Translations under genes and position numbers: made by a program | Shown here: positions 27,339 through 36,751 of the stretch, piece by piece | Numbering within the stretch: the first letter of the stretch is position 1 | Layout: the number at the start of each line of letters is the position of its first letter | Notes under the pieces: generated by a model | Seen by the model: only the letters and a program-made list of their open reading frames with translations | What the model was told of the DNA's origin: nothing | Databases searched by the model: none | Assembly (NCBI RefSeq): GCF_003173575.1 | Contig: NZ_QGNY01000001.1 | Span: forward strand, 744,001-808,000 | From: Pedobacter paludis | Lineage (GTDB): Bacteria; Bacteroidota; Bacteroidia; Sphingobacteriales; Sphingobacteriaceae | DNA: 64,000 bases | Direction of reading: 5' to 3'

Positions 27339-27821
27339 ATGAGTGCGAAAGTAGGAATAATAATGGGCAGCAAATCTGATTTACCTGTTATGCAAGATGC
27401 GGCTGATGTATTAAAAGAATTTGGGATAGACTATGAAATTACGGTAGTTTCTGCTCATAGAACTCCAGAACGGATGTTTAATTATGCAAAAGAAGCACAA
27501 GGCAGAGGTTTAAAAGTGATTATTGCTGGTGCTGGTGGCGCTGCGCATTTACCTGGAATGGTGGCATCAATTACCACGCTACCTGTTGTTGGTGTTCCAG
27601 TAAAATCCTCAAATTCTATTGATGGCTGGGATAGTATCTTATCCATTTTGCAAATGCCAAATGGTATTCCTGTAGCAACTGTAGCTTTAAACGCGGCTAA
27701 GAATGCTGGTTTACTGGCTGCTCAAATTTTAGCAACTGCTGATGAATCTTTGATGGAAAAAATGCAAGCTTACAAAGATGAGTTGAGAAGAAAAGTTGAG
27801 GAAAGTGCCGATGGCCTTTAG
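27339..27821 (+). CDS. purE: N5-CAIR mutase (PurE class I)
   Basis: This 160-residue protein converts N5-CAIR to CAIR, completing the carboxylation begun by PurK. It shows [20 protein letters not shown], the active-site segment [15 protein letters not shown], and [17 protein letters not shown], all typical of class I PurE. The purK-purE spacer contains a short imperfect direct repeat, GAACAAGGATT, without an apparent promoter, so cotranscription is likely. Confidence 0.96.
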   Translation: MSAKVGIIMGSKSDLPVMQDAADVLKEFGIDYEITVVSAHRTPERMFNYAKEAQGRGLKVIIAGAGGAAHLPGMVASITTLPVVGVPVKSSNSIDGWDSILSILQMPNGIPVATVALNAAKNAGLLAAQILATADESLMEKMQAYKDELRRKVEESADGL

Positions 27822-27901
27822 TCCGAAGTCGGCAGTCCGATGATTTGACGTATTAATTAAACGCCATGACTTCGGTCTTCCGACTTCTAACTTTCCGACT
27901 A
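27822..27901. repeat. Imperfect palindromic intergenic repeat
   Basis: CCGAAGTC at 27823-27830 is complementary to GACTTCGG at 27868-27875, and the flanks repeat GTCCGA and TTCCGACT motifs. It fills the whole gap between the convergent purE and YqgE genes. It may be a dispersed element or serve as a terminator; there is no T run. Confidence 0.55.
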
Positions 27902-27903
27902 GT

Positions 27904-28467
27904 TTAATTCAAACTCGGATCTGATGGAAAATTACTTACATGGGCATATTTCGGACCCAAATTTACAATCACATCTCGCCAAAGTTTTTCATCATCAACA
28001 TTAAAAATAATATCCGGGTTCGAAACATCGCTTACCATCCAAGAGTTCTGCTCTAATTCTCTATCCAATTGCCCGTCATCCCAACCAGAATATCCCATAA
28101 AGAACTTAATTTCCTCTTCGCTTATCGCATTGGTATTGATTAAAATTTTCAAAGTTTCAAAATTTCCGCCCCAGTAAAGACCATTTCCAATAGGCTCGCC
28201 ACTTTGAAGCTTATCATAACATCTATGAATAAAATGAAGCGTATCTGTTGCTACGGGGCCACCGAAATAAATGTGGTTATTTCCCTCCCACAAATCTTGC
28301 ATAATATCGCTTAAAATTAAGTTGCCAATTTGGTTTAAAATATAACCAACGGAACCATCATCATCATGTTGCGTTAATAAAACAACAGATCGCTTAAAAT
28401 TCGGATCGGCCATAAAGGGTTCTGAGATGAGTAATCGGCCTGTTTTAGGTTTTATATTGTTCAGCAT
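27904..28467 (-). CDS. YqgE/AlgH family protein (UPF0301)
   Basis: This protein of about 187 residues shows the family core KTGRLLISEPFMADPNFKRSVVLL, then GSVGYILNQ, IYFGGPVATDTLHFIHR, NGLYWGGNFETLKILI and FMGYSGWDDGQLDRELEQNSW. Function in the family is unsettled; AlgH was linked to alginate regulation in Pseudomonas. I choose ATG 28467 (MLNNIKPKTG), matching the usual N-terminus; ATGs at 28479 and 28491 are possible. A 14-bp perfect palindrome, ATGATAATTATCAT (28466-28479), overlaps this start region. pdxH is divergent. Confidence 0.88.
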   Translation of the reverse strand: MLNNIKPKTGRLLISEPFMADPNFKRSVVLLTQHDDDGSVGYILNQIGNLILSDIMQDLWEGNNHIYFGGPVATDTLHFIHRCYDKLQSGEPIGNGLYWGGNFETLKILINTNAISEEEIKFFMGYSGWDDGQLDRELEQNSWMVSDVSNPDIIFNVDDEKLWRDVIVNLGPKYAHVSNFPSDPSLN

Positions 28468-28501
28468 GATAATTATCATTTGTTGCACCATAAAAGATGC
28501 C

Positions 28502-28509
28502 TATTTTTG
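28502..28509 (+). promoter_or_regulatory. -7 element abutting pdxH
   Basis: TATTTTTG matches TAnnTTTG and ends four bases before the pdxH ATG at 28514, predicting a leaderless or near-leaderless mRNA. Confidence 0.5.
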
Positions 28510-28513
28510 TTAA

Positions 28514-29164
28514 ATGCAAGTTACAAATGAATTTCTACAAAACCTGCGCCAAGATTACAAAAGCGCAACGTTAGATGAAGCTGACGTAGATAACAATCCG
28601 ATTACACAATTTAAAAAATGGTTTGACCACGCCGTTGAGGCCAAAATTTACGAGCCCAATGTAATGACTTTAGCAACGGCAGATAAATCTGGAAGACCAG
28701 ATGCCCGAATTGTTTTGCTTAAAGGTGTTGATGAAGATGGTTTTCGCTTTTTCACGAATTATTTAAGTGCTAAAGGAAAAGAATTAAAAAGGAATCCCTA
28801 CGCTTGCCTGGTTTTCTTTTGGCCGGAACTAGAAAGACAGGTTAGAATAGAAGGATCAGTAGAAAAATTAGATAAAGAAACTTCTGAAGCTTACTTTTTA
28901 ACCCGCCCTAAAGCCAGCCAAATCGGTGCTATTGTTTCTCCACAAAGCCAGATTGTACCCAATAGGGCTTTTTTAGAAGAACGATTTGAAGATTTCAGTA
29001 AAAAAAATGAGGATAAAATGGTTGCCAAACCGGCACATTGGGGTGGTTATATTGTTAAGCCAACAAGAATCGAATTTTGGCAAGGAAGACGAAGCCGATT
29101 ACATGATAGAATAAATTACGAGTGGGTTAAAAAAGAATGGGTTAAAACCAGATTAGCACCATAA
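28514..29164 (+). CDS. pdxH: Pyridoxamine 5'-phosphate oxidase
   Basis: This 216-residue FMN enzyme oxidises pyridoxamine or pyridoxine 5'-phosphate to pyridoxal 5'-phosphate. Family segments visible are PNVMTLATADKSGRPDARIVLLKGVDEDGF, FFTNYLSAKGKEL, FFWPELERQVRIEG, RPKASQIGAIVSPQSQ and the C-terminal WGGYIVKPTRIEFWQGRRSRLHDR, which binds the cofactor and substrate. It is a monocistronic gene, closed by a terminator 18 bases downstream. Confidence 0.96.
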   Translation: MQVTNEFLQNLRQDYKSATLDEADVDNNPITQFKKWFDHAVEAKIYEPNVMTLATADKSGRPDARIVLLKGVDEDGFRFFTNYLSAKGKELKRNPYACLVFFWPELERQVRIEGSVEKLDKETSEAYFLTRPKASQIGAIVSPQSQIVPNRAFLEERFEDFSKKNEDKMVAKPAHWGGYIVKPTRIEFWQGRRSRLHDRINYEWVKKEWVKTRLAP

Positions 29165-29181
29165 TTAAAATGCCTTTAAAT

Positions 29182-29217
29182 AAATAAAGGTCAGCTATCC
29201 AGCAAGACCTTTATTTT
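29182..29217 (+). terminator. Terminator of pdxH
   Basis: AAATAAAGGTC pairs with GACCTTTATTT around a 13-base loop, followed by a T-rich end. Confidence 0.75.
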
Positions 29218-29542
29218 AACTAATCATTAACTAACCTAAATTTACTAGGAAGTACTTTTATAAAAACGCTTCGATTGTTCAAATCTTTGCGGTATATTTT
29301 CTGTGTCAGGATCAATTAAACGGTTATTTCGTTTTCTTGATGGATCAAAAATCCTCTAAAAAAACTGCATTCTAACAGTTGTATCGATGAATAATTGGTA
29401 TGTCTCGACGAAATTTAAATTAAGAAAAATTAACATCCGTATTAACATTTTTTAACTTTATTAATTTGAAAATCAGCATATTATACACTAATAATTAAGC
29501 AGAAAATGCATCTAAATTTTTGATTAGAATGTTTAAAAAATT
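29218..29542. other. AT-rich gap without a recognised gene
   Basis: Between the pdxH terminator and the SusD terminator there are about 325 AT-rich bases. The longest ATG frame seen is about 23 codons and unconvincing; no RNA gene or repeat was recognised. Confidence 0.6.
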
Positions 29543-29602
29543 AAAAAGCCGAGGCAGATACCAAACTCCTTTTAAAGAATTTGTTATTCACCTCGACTTT
29601 AA
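29543..29602 (-). terminator. Terminator of the SusC/SusD unit
   Basis: On the minus strand, bases complementary to 29591-29600 (AAAGTCGAGG) pair with those complementary to 29545-29554 (CCTCGGCTTT) with one mismatch and a 36-base loop, followed by a T run. It begins 18 bases after the susD stop codon. Confidence 0.65.
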
Positions 29603-29620
29603 AATCAAAAACAGCTAAGC

Positions 29621-31228
29621 TTAGTAGCCAGCGTTTTGAGCAATATTTGGGTTGGCATTTAACTCATCTGTTGGAATAGGCCAAATGTATCTGTAATCGC
29701 TATAGGCAATTGCAGCTTTAGCAGCTGCAGTTGTAGGTCTTAAAACCGCATCCCAATTTGATCCTGTTCCGCTTAAGGCTGTTACTAAGATTTTAGCAGG
29801 AATTCCTCCGCCAGCAACCTGGAAATTTGCATCTTGAGAAAGCCTTGTAATATCTGGCCATCTTCTGCCCTCACCAGCAAACTCAATTCTTCTTTCGTTT
29901 AAAATGGCTTGGGTTAAAGCATTTTGTGATGCAAAACTTAAAATTGTGTATTGGCTTGCTGTTGGCACAGCACGGTTTCTAACCGCATTTAAAAGCGTTA
30001 ATGCTCTTGTATCTAAAGCTGTAGTTCTAGAATAAGCTTCGGCTACGTTTAACAAAACTTCAGCATATCTAATTATTGGTGCATAATCGGTTTTGTTTGT
30101 GTAATCTCTAAACTTGTAGTTAAAGAAATATTTTGCACCTGTTGTAGTTTGCTGAATCTGCAACAGAGTTCTTCTTGTATCGCCAGTAACCCAAAAAGAG
30201 GCGTTATACAAATTTGGGCTTGTGGCTACCAATCCACGGCCACCTAAACTGGCTGGCCCAAACATGTTGGCTAAAGCTCCATTTACGCCACCGTTTGCAG
30301 CGGCACTGTTTTCGATAGAAAATATAGACTCTGTATTATTGCTGAAACCCGTAAATGGTCCATCGGGAGAAGCCGTTAAGGCATAATTACCTATTGGACT
30401 TGTAAATGGTGCTGTGGTTGCCGATGTACCCAATTTTGCACCTTCAGTAATCACTCCAGCAAAATCATTCATATGAAGTTTTACCCTGGTTTTTAATGCA
30501 ATTGCAGCGCCTTTAGTTGCTCTAGTAATTGCATAAGTAGATCGGGTAGCAGGCAAATTCGCTTCTGCATAATCCAAATCCGCTAAAATTTTAGAATAAT
30601 CTTCTGCTACGGTTCCTCTTGGTACCTGGATTTGTGCTGAAACTGCATCTGTAGAATTTACGGCAACGGTACGGTAAGGAATTCCAATGTTGCTTCCATT
30701 TCCATCAACGTAAGGGCGAGAAAAATTGATCACCAGTTCGTGATGTGCCAAGGCTCTCAAAAATCTAGCTTCTGCAGCATATTGAGTAGAAACTGCTGTA
30801 GTAATTGTACCCTTTGCAGCCGCAGCTTCTACCCCAGCAATTAAAATATTACACTGATTAATTAGAGCATACAAATTACTCCAAAGGTTGATGTTGTTTG
30901 CCGTTGTAGAGGTATAAGTAGATTCATAAGTAATCTGGTAAAAAGTCGCCAGATTCACCATGTCTTCTCCCCTCATTTCACCTTGTTCTATCGAAGCGGC
31001 ACCAAATGGATAACCTCTACCCGAACCTCCGTTATAAGAACCTACAGCAGCGGTATTGTAAACACCTGCGGCAACCAGTTCTATGTTTGCTGGGGTATCA
31101 AAAGCTGTTGCTTCTGATAAGGAGTTAATGGGATTTAACTCTGTATATTTTTGGCAGGATGATACTGTTAACAGGGTTAAAAGCAATCCCCCAAAGGCCA
31201 ATTTATTTTTTATATTAAAAAATTTCAT
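29621..31228 (-). CDS. SusD/RagB family nutrient-binding lipoprotein
   Basis: This 535-residue protein has a lipoprotein signal peptide ending LLTVSSC, with Cys25 as the lipidated residue, and would sit on the outer-membrane surface. The start of the mature part, NPINSLSEATAFDTPANIE, and helical TPR-like segments (NLWSNLYALINQCNILI; AEARFLRALAHHELVINF) are typical of SusD_N/RagB. The C-terminal portion contains APIIRYAEVLLNVAEAYS and ILNERRIEFAGEGRRWPDITRL, classic SusD features. It follows the SusC gene by 11 bases and forms the lid of that transporter. The ligand cannot be inferred because no degradative enzyme is nearby. Confidence 0.95.
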   Translation of the reverse strand: MKFFNIKNKLAFGGLLLTLLTVSSCQKYTELNPINSLSEATAFDTPANIELVAAGVYNTAAVGSYNGGSGRGYPFGAASIEQGEMRGEDMVNLATFYQITYESTYTSTTANNINLWSNLYALINQCNILIAGVEAAAAKGTITTAVSTQYAAEARFLRALAHHELVINFSRPYVDGNGSNIGIPYRTVAVNSTDAVSAQIQVPRGTVAEDYSKILADLDYAEANLPATRSTYAITRATKGAAIALKTRVKLHMNDFAGVITEGAKLGTSATTAPFTSPIGNYALTASPDGPFTGFSNNTESIFSIENSAAANGGVNGALANMFGPASLGGRGLVATSPNLYNASFWVTGDTRRTLLQIQQTTTGAKYFFNYKFRDYTNKTDYAPIIRYAEVLLNVAEAYSRTTALDTRALTLLNAVRNRAVPTASQYTILSFASQNALTQAILNERRIEFAGEGRRWPDITRLSQDANFQVAGGGIPAKILVTALSGTGSNWDAVLRPTTAAAKAAIAYSDYRYIWPIPTDELNANPNIAQNAGY

Positions 31229-31239
31229 ATCGTGTATTC

Positions 31240-34200
31240 TTAAAATCCAACATTTAAACCAACCAAAAACGTTCTAGCTTTTGGATTTGTATTGTAATCT
31301 AAACCAGCCTGGCTATTGGTTGATGTGCTATAATTTAATTCAGGATCTAACCCAGAGTAAGGCGTAATTACAAATGCATTTTGCACTTGAGCATAAATGC
31401 GTAGTCTGCTGAGTTTAATTTTATTGGTTAATGAAGTTGGGAACGAATAGCCCAAAACAATATCCTGAGCTCTAATAAACTTACCATCTTCTACAAAACG
31501 AGAAACTGTGCTAGAAGTTAAATTGATAAAAGCATCTCTACCGTAATATAATTTAGGCACATCGGTTACCTGTCCAACGGTTGTCCATCTATTTAAAATC
31601 TCAGCTCCGTTATTTAAGAATTTCTGATTTAACAAACTTTCCTGACGGGTAATATTCATCACTTTGTTGCCACCAGAAAAAACCATGTTAATATTTAAAT
31701 CGAAACCTTTGTAACTGAAGTTGTTTACGAACCCACCATAATAGGTTGGGTTAGATTGACCCAAAATCTTTTTATCTGCAGCAGATAATGTGGTGGCCGT
31801 AGTTAAAGCAGTTGGATTTGCAGGATCATAATTATAGTACGTTTGGTTGGCAATATTTCCCTGAATTACCTGCCCATTTGCCTTAACATATAATGGATTA
31901 CCGTTGGCAGCATTTACGCCTGCATATTCGTAACCATATAACGTACCGATTGATTCTCCAACTCTGTTGATGTTATACGTGTAAGTAATATCAGAGTTGT
32001 TGTTTGATAATTGAGTAATTTGATTTTTAACTAATGTTAAGTTGAACGATGTATTCCACTTAAATGGTGTACTTCTTAAAACATCTGCACTAACCGCAAA
32101 CTCATAACCTTTATTGTACATTTTACCAACGTTTTGGTTAATCGAGTTTCCTGGAACACCCAACGAAGGTGCCGTTGGCGCAGCTAAAATCAAATTATCG
32201 ATGTTGTTTTTAAAATAATCGGCAGTTATGGTAATGCGATTATCAAAAAGTGTTGCGTCGATACCAACATCATATTTCCCACTGGTTTCAAATTTTAATG
32301 AACTATTTCCAACCTGAGTATAGGCTAATCCACTTTGAACGCCATAAGTTGCTGCACCAAAGGTTCCTGCAAATGGATAGTTGCCAATATCTGTATTACC
32401 GGTTTTAGCATAACCACCACGGATTTTCAAGTCGTTAATAAACTTTAAAGATTCGCTATCCTTAATAAAACTTTCTTGAGAAACCCTCCACCCTACTGAA
32501 ACACCAGGCAATTTTGCACTTTGATTACCCAATGGAAGTGAAGAAATCGCATCGATACGATAAGTACCGGAAACTAAGTAACGATCTTTATAAGCATAAT
32601 TTGCTCTGGCGAAATACGATTTATAAGCATTTTCTGAAACACCGCCACCAATACCATAAGTAGATTGAGTTAATGAATTACTGATGATGTTTTCTCCGCT
32701 GAAGAAAGTACTTGATAACTGTGATCCGCTGGCATAAAATGATCTGTCTTTCGATTTTTGATATTCGATACCTACAACCGCACCGAATGAATGATCGCCA
32801 ATTGTTTTTGAATAATTCAAGGTATTGGTCCAGCTGTATCTAAATCTTGGGATATACTGTTGCAACTCATAACCTTTCGTTGCACTCCCACCATCGCCAT
32901 GTAAAGGATCTAAATATTGATAATCTTCGCCAAAAATATTCATTGTAGAAATTTGCGAGCGAAGATTTAAGCCATCGATAATTTTTAAATCGGCAAATCC
33001 GTTTCCTAAAAGTGTAAAGGTTTGGTTTCTAAAAATGTTATGATCCAATACGTATTTAATGTTGGTATAGTTATCATCAATCTCTTTTAAGTTGGCTCCT
33101 TTACCCAAACGAGCATTATCCGAACTTAAATTATATGATCCATCTGCATTAAAGGCGCCAACGTTAGGTAATGCCCTAATGGCGTTTCCAACATTTCCAG
33201 ATAATGAACTTGTACCAGAGTTTAATCCAAAATTGGTTACATAAGAACCTGTGGCACTCATGCCAAAGGTAAGTCGATTGCTTAAAGCTTTTTGCTCAAA
33301 CTTACCAGAAAACTGATATTTGGTTTGGCTATTTGCCGTTATAATACCCTTCAAATCTGCATAACCTAAAGAGAAGTAATAATTCGATTGATCTGTAGCG
33401 CCACTAAATGAAATGTTATGATTTTGCTGAAAGGCATCTTTGTTATACACAACATTCTGCCAATCTGTATCAATTACATTTCCGCTAGCATCTGTTGCCA
33501 AAACTGCCTGTGGAGTTGTTGTTCCCGAATTGGCAAGTTTTTCATTGGCAATAGTTACAAATTGATTCGCATTTAACAAATCGAAACGCTTAGCTACATT
33601 CGCCCATGCAAACCACGAATTGTAATTTACCTTGGTTTGGCCTTTTGTACCTTTTTTTGTAGTGATGATAATTACACCATTAGCACCTCTCGATCCATAG
33701 ATAGCGGTTGCGGCACCATCTTTTAAAACATCTACACTTTGGATATCGTTAGGATTGATATCACCCAATGGATTTATTGAAGCCACACTGCTCGATCCGC
33801 TTGATATAATTACCATTCCATCAACTACATACAAAGGATCTGTTCCTGATGAAATACTGTTTGTACCCCGAATTCTAATTCTCGGACCAGCGCCCAATAT
33901 CCCGCTCGAATTGGTTACCTGAACACCGGTAACTTTTCCAGCCAAAGCCTGATCAAAACTGGCTACAGGTTTTCCTGCCAAATCTTCGCCTTTAATACTG
34001 GCTACAGATCCCGTTACATCTTTTCTTTTCGCTGTTCCATAACCAATTACCACTACGTCTGTTAGCGCTTTTGCTTCGGATGTTAGCGAAACATTCACTT
34101 TTGTAGCCTTACCAATTGTTATATTTTGAATAACATAACCAATTGATGAAAACTGAATTACAGCATTTCCATTTACTTTGATAGAGTAAGTTCCATCAGC

Positions 34201-34371
34201 ACCTGTAGAAACTCCATTTTTTGTGTTGGCAATTTTCACACTCACACCCGGTAATGGCAAACCATCTTCTTTTGCGGTTACCACACCGGTAACAGTTCTT
34301 TCTTGTGCCGATACCTTCGTTACCAGCAAAACAATAAAGAGCAACACACACTTTAGTAGTTTTCTTTTCAT
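31240..34371 (-). CDS. SusC/RagA family TonB-dependent outer-membrane transporter
   Basis: This 1043-residue protein has a signal peptide (about residues 1-22), a carboxypeptidase-regulatory-like domain (RTVTGVVTAKEDGLPLPGVSVKI...GTYSIKV), the SusC-specific segment LTDVVVIGYGTAKRKDVTGSV, a plug domain (RIRGTNSISSGTDPLYVVDG, VLKDGAATAIYGSRGANGVI) and a long beta-barrel ending in FLVGLNVGF with a terminal Phe. It imports a ligand captured by SusD using TonB energy. No sigma/anti-sigma pair, SusR-like regulator or glycosidase gene flanks it, so this is a minimal pair. A set of nested palindromes about 260 bases upstream may carry its regulation. Confidence 0.96.
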   Translation of the reverse strand: MKRKLLKCVLLFIVLLVTKVSAQERTVTGVVTAKEDGLPLPGVSVKIANTKNGVSTGADGTYSIKVNGNAVIQFSSIGYVIQNITIGKATKVNVSLTSEAKALTDVVVIGYGTAKRKDVTGSVASIKGEDLAGKPVASFDQALAGKVTGVQVTNSSGILGAGPRIRIRGTNSISSGTDPLYVVDGMVIISSGSSSVASINPLGDINPNDIQSVDVLKDGAATAIYGSRGANGVIIITTKKGTKGQTKVNYNSWFAWANVAKRFDLLNANQFVTIANEKLANSGTTTPQAVLATDASGNVIDTDWQNVVYNKDAFQQNHNISFSGATDQSNYYFSLGYADLKGIITANSQTKYQFSGKFEQKALSNRLTFGMSATGSYVTNFGLNSGTSSLSGNVGNAIRALPNVGAFNADGSYNLSSDNARLGKGANLKEIDDNYTNIKYVLDHNIFRNQTFTLLGNGFADLKIIDGLNLRSQISTMNIFGEDYQYLDPLHGDGGSATKGYELQQYIPRFRYSWTNTLNYSKTIGDHSFGAVVGIEYQKSKDRSFYASGSQLSSTFFSGENIISNSLTQSTYGIGGGVSENAYKSYFARANYAYKDRYLVSGTYRIDAISSLPLGNQSAKLPGVSVGWRVSQESFIKDSESLKFINDLKIRGGYAKTGNTDIGNYPFAGTFGAATYGVQSGLAYTQVGNSSLKFETSGKYDVGIDATLFDNRITITADYFKNNIDNLILAAPTAPSLGVPGNSINQNVGKMYNKGYEFAVSADVLRSTPFKWNTSFNLTLVKNQITQLSNNNSDITYTYNINRVGESIGTLYGYEYAGVNAANGNPLYVKANGQVIQGNIANQTYYNYDPANPTALTTATTLSAADKKILGQSNPTYYGGFVNNFSYKGFDLNINMVFSGGNKVMNITRQESLLNQKFLNNGAEILNRWTTVGQVTDVPKLYYGRDAFINLTSSTVSRFVEDGKFIRAQDIVLGYSFPTSLTNKIKLSRLRIYAQVQNAFVITPYSGLDPELNYSTSTNSQAGLDYNTNPKARTFLVGLNVGF

Positions 34372-34629
34372 TTACATTTAATTTTAGTTTAAATAGTTAA
34401 TAATATATTTGAAGAATTAATCACAGCAAGGCTTCGCCGAACTAAAAATGTTCTGCCACAAGCGCAAGCAAAATGATTAGTAGAAAAATTCATCGTGCGG
34501 AAAACTTGAGAGGATTTCCAGTTTTTTAAAAACCTATGCGATGATTAATAATTCGAGAACTAATAACAGTTATTGAAAAAAATTAAAATGTTAAGTAACG
34601 ATGAAAGTGAAAAATGAATCGACAAACCG

Positions 34630-34660
34630 TTTTAACATTGTTAAAAAGCAGTTTTTAACA
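34630..34660. promoter_or_regulatory. Nested palindromes upstream of susC
   Basis: TTTTAACA (34630-34637), one base, and TGTTAAAA (34639-34646) form a perfect palindrome; TGTTAAAAA (34639-34647) also pairs with TTTTTAACA (34652-34660) across a four-base loop. The shared middle arm means two alternative pairings. The structure lies in the 427-bp gap between susC and a divergent dehydrogenase gene. The rest of that gap is AT-rich; no convincing promoter was found for either gene. Confidence 0.45.
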
Positions 34661-34798
34661 AAATTTACCAATTAAATTCATAAAGAATCATTTTTTGATA
34701 TATGAATTGTTAATTTTTCAGCTCATTAACAGACAAATACAAAATATAATGAGCGAATACCTAATCTAAAACAGTAAAAAGAGCAAAAACTAACCAAA

Positions 34799-35695
34799 AT
34801 GATAAAAAATATTTCAGTAATCGGATCAGGAACAATGGGAAATGGCATCGCACATACCTTTGCACAGTTCGGTTTTAAGGTAAATCTTATAGATATAAAT
34901 CAAAATGCGCTAGATAAGGCATTGCAAACCATTACCAATAATTTAGAAAGACAGGTATCAAAAGGAACTTTAACCGATGATCAGAAGTTAGAGGCTTTAA
35001 AAAACATAAATTCATTTACATCAATTCCGGAGGGCGTAAAATATGCTGATTTAATTGTTGAAGCGGCCACAGAAAATGTAGATTTAAAGTTTAAAATTTT
35101 CAAAGAAATAGATGAATCTGCTCCTAGCGATGCGATTTTGGCGTCAAATACTTCTTCTATATCCATCACTCAAATTGCGGCCGTTACCAATCGTGGCGAT
35201 AAGGTAATTGGGATGCATTTTATGAATCCTGTTCCGGTAATGAAACTGGTTGAGGTAATCCGCGGTTACCAAACCAGCGATGAAACAACCAAAAGCGTTA
35301 TGTTGCTTTCAGAAAGTTTACAAAAAGTGCCAGTTGAGGTAAATGACTATCCGGGTTTTGTAGCCAACAGGATTTTAATGCCAATGATTAATGAAGCCAT
35401 TTATTCCTTATATGAAGGTGTTGCGGGAGTTTATGAAATTGATACGGTGATGAAACTTGGAATGGCACATCCAATGGGGCCTTTGCAACTGGCAGATTTT
35501 ATTGGCTTGGATGTGTGTTTGGCCATTTTAAAGGTTTTACAAGATGGTTTTGGAAATCCAAAATATGCGCCTTGCCCACTCTTGGTAAACATGGTTGCTG
35601 CTGGCAAAAAAGGCATAAAAACTGGCGAAGGGTTTTACACCTACACTGCCGGATCAAAAGATTTGGTGGTTTCTGATAAATTTAAAAAATCCTAA
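34799..35695 (+). CDS. 3-hydroxyacyl-CoA (3-hydroxybutyryl-CoA) dehydrogenase
   Basis: This 298-residue NAD-dependent dehydrogenase oxidises or forms 3-hydroxyacyl-CoA. The NAD-binding N-terminus reads ISVIGSGTMGNGIAHTFAQFG, with the acidic LIDIN after beta-2. SNTSSISITQIAA, GMHFMNPVPVMKLVEVIRG (catalytic His) and NDYPGFVANRILMPMINEAI follow, then the dimerisation domain GMAHPMGPLQLADFIGLD. Size matches the short PaaH/Hbd form, not the fused FadB type. It stands alone, divergent from susC, so butyrate/PHB-type metabolism versus beta-oxidation cannot be separated. Confidence 0.93.
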   Translation: MIKNISVIGSGTMGNGIAHTFAQFGFKVNLIDINQNALDKALQTITNNLERQVSKGTLTDDQKLEALKNINSFTSIPEGVKYADLIVEAATENVDLKFKIFKEIDESAPSDAILASNTSSISITQIAAVTNRGDKVIGMHFMNPVPVMKLVEVIRGYQTSDETTKSVMLLSESLQKVPVEVNDYPGFVANRILMPMINEAIYSLYEGVAGVYEIDTVMKLGMAHPMGPLQLADFIGLDVCLAILKVLQDGFGNPKYAPCPLLVNMVAAGKKGIKTGEGFYTYTAGSKDLVVSDKFKKS

Positions 35696-35714
35696 TTTTT
35701 TTAGCATTTAATTT

Positions 35715-35722
35715 TATATTTG
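35715..35722 (+). promoter_or_regulatory. -7 element abutting ruvB
   Basis: TATATTTG matches TAnnTTTG and ends four bases before the ruvB ATG at 35727, predicting a leaderless mRNA. Confidence 0.5.
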
Positions 35723-35726
35723 CTCT

Positions 35727-36749
35727 ATGAATGAAAATCTGGATCCAGAAGCGCATAACTTAACTCCTACCGATCGTGATATCGAAAGGGTTTTGCGTCC
35801 GCAGGCTTTTGAAGATTTTACGGGACAGGAAAAAGTGATGGAGAATCTAAGGATTTTTGTTCAGGCGGCAAAACTGCGTGGCGAGGCTTTGGATCATGTT
35901 CTTCTTCACGGTCCTCCAGGATTGGGGAAAACTACGCTATCTTATATCATTGCCAATGAAATGGGTGCTGGGATCAAGGTTACTTCTGGTCCGGTGTTAG
36001 ATAAACCTGGCGACTTGGCTGGCTTATTAACTGGTTTAGATACGGGTGATATTCTATTTATTGATGAGATTCATCGTTTATCTCCACTGGTAGAGGAATA
36101 TTTATATTCTGCAATGGAAGATTTTAAAATAGATATCATGCTAGAAACTGGCCCCAATGCCCGTTCTGTACAGATTTCCTTAAATCCATTTACACTTGTT
36201 GGTGCTACAACCCGTTCTGGTCTGTTAACAGCTCCGTTAAGAGCCCGTTTTGGAATCAATGCCCGTTTAGCTTATTACGATGCCAAATTATTAACTACAA
36301 TTGTACTTCGTTCATCAGATATTTTAAAAACGCCAATTAATGACGAAGGCGCTTACGAAATTGCCCGAAGAAGTCGTGGTACACCGCGTATTGCCAACGC
36401 ACTTTTAAGAAGAACTAGAGATTTTGCGCAAATTAAGGGAAATGGAAACATTGATACCGAAATTGCTCGATATGCTCTAAATGCTTTAAATGTTGATGAG
36501 CATGGCTTAGATGAAATGGATAACAAAATTTTGGTAACCATAATCGATAAATTTAAAGGCGGACCTGTTGGCTTAAAAACCATTGCAACTGCTGTTGGAG
36601 AAGATGAGGGAACAATTGAGGAGGTTTATGAACCATTTTTAATTCAGGAAGGCTACATTATGCGTACATCTCGAGGCCGTGAAGTTACGGAAGCAGCTTA
36701 TAAGCATTTGAAGAAAAATTATCCAGGGCAGACAGGGAAATTGTTTTAG
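35727..36749 (+). CDS. ruvB: Holliday junction branch migration ATPase RuvB
   Basis: This 340-residue AAA+ motor drives branch migration with RuvA at Holliday junctions. It shows [21 protein letters not shown], Walker [19 protein letters not shown], Walker [25 protein letters not shown], sensor [22 protein letters not shown], the sensor 2 region [20 protein letters not shown], and a C-terminal winged helix ([34 protein letters not shown]). All elements are intact and the length is normal. ruvA and ruvC are not in the window. Confidence 0.97.
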   Translation: MNENLDPEAHNLTPTDRDIERVLRPQAFEDFTGQEKVMENLRIFVQAAKLRGEALDHVLLHGPPGLGKTTLSYIIANEMGAGIKVTSGPVLDKPGDLAGLLTGLDTGDILFIDEIHRLSPLVEEYLYSAMEDFKIDIMLETGPNARSVQISLNPFTLVGATTRSGLLTAPLRARFGINARLAYYDAKLLTTIVLRSSDILKTPINDEGAYEIARRSRGTPRIANALLRRTRDFAQIKGNGNIDTEIARYALNALNVDEHGLDEMDNKILVTIIDKFKGGPVGLKTIATAVGEDEGTIEEVYEPFLIQEGYIMRTSRGREVTEAAYKHLKKNYPGQTGKLF

Positions 36750-36751
36750 AT

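Noticed and set aside
29386-29460. Short ATG frame of about 23 codons before the SusD terminator
   Set aside because: It is AT-driven, has no promoter and is too short to support.
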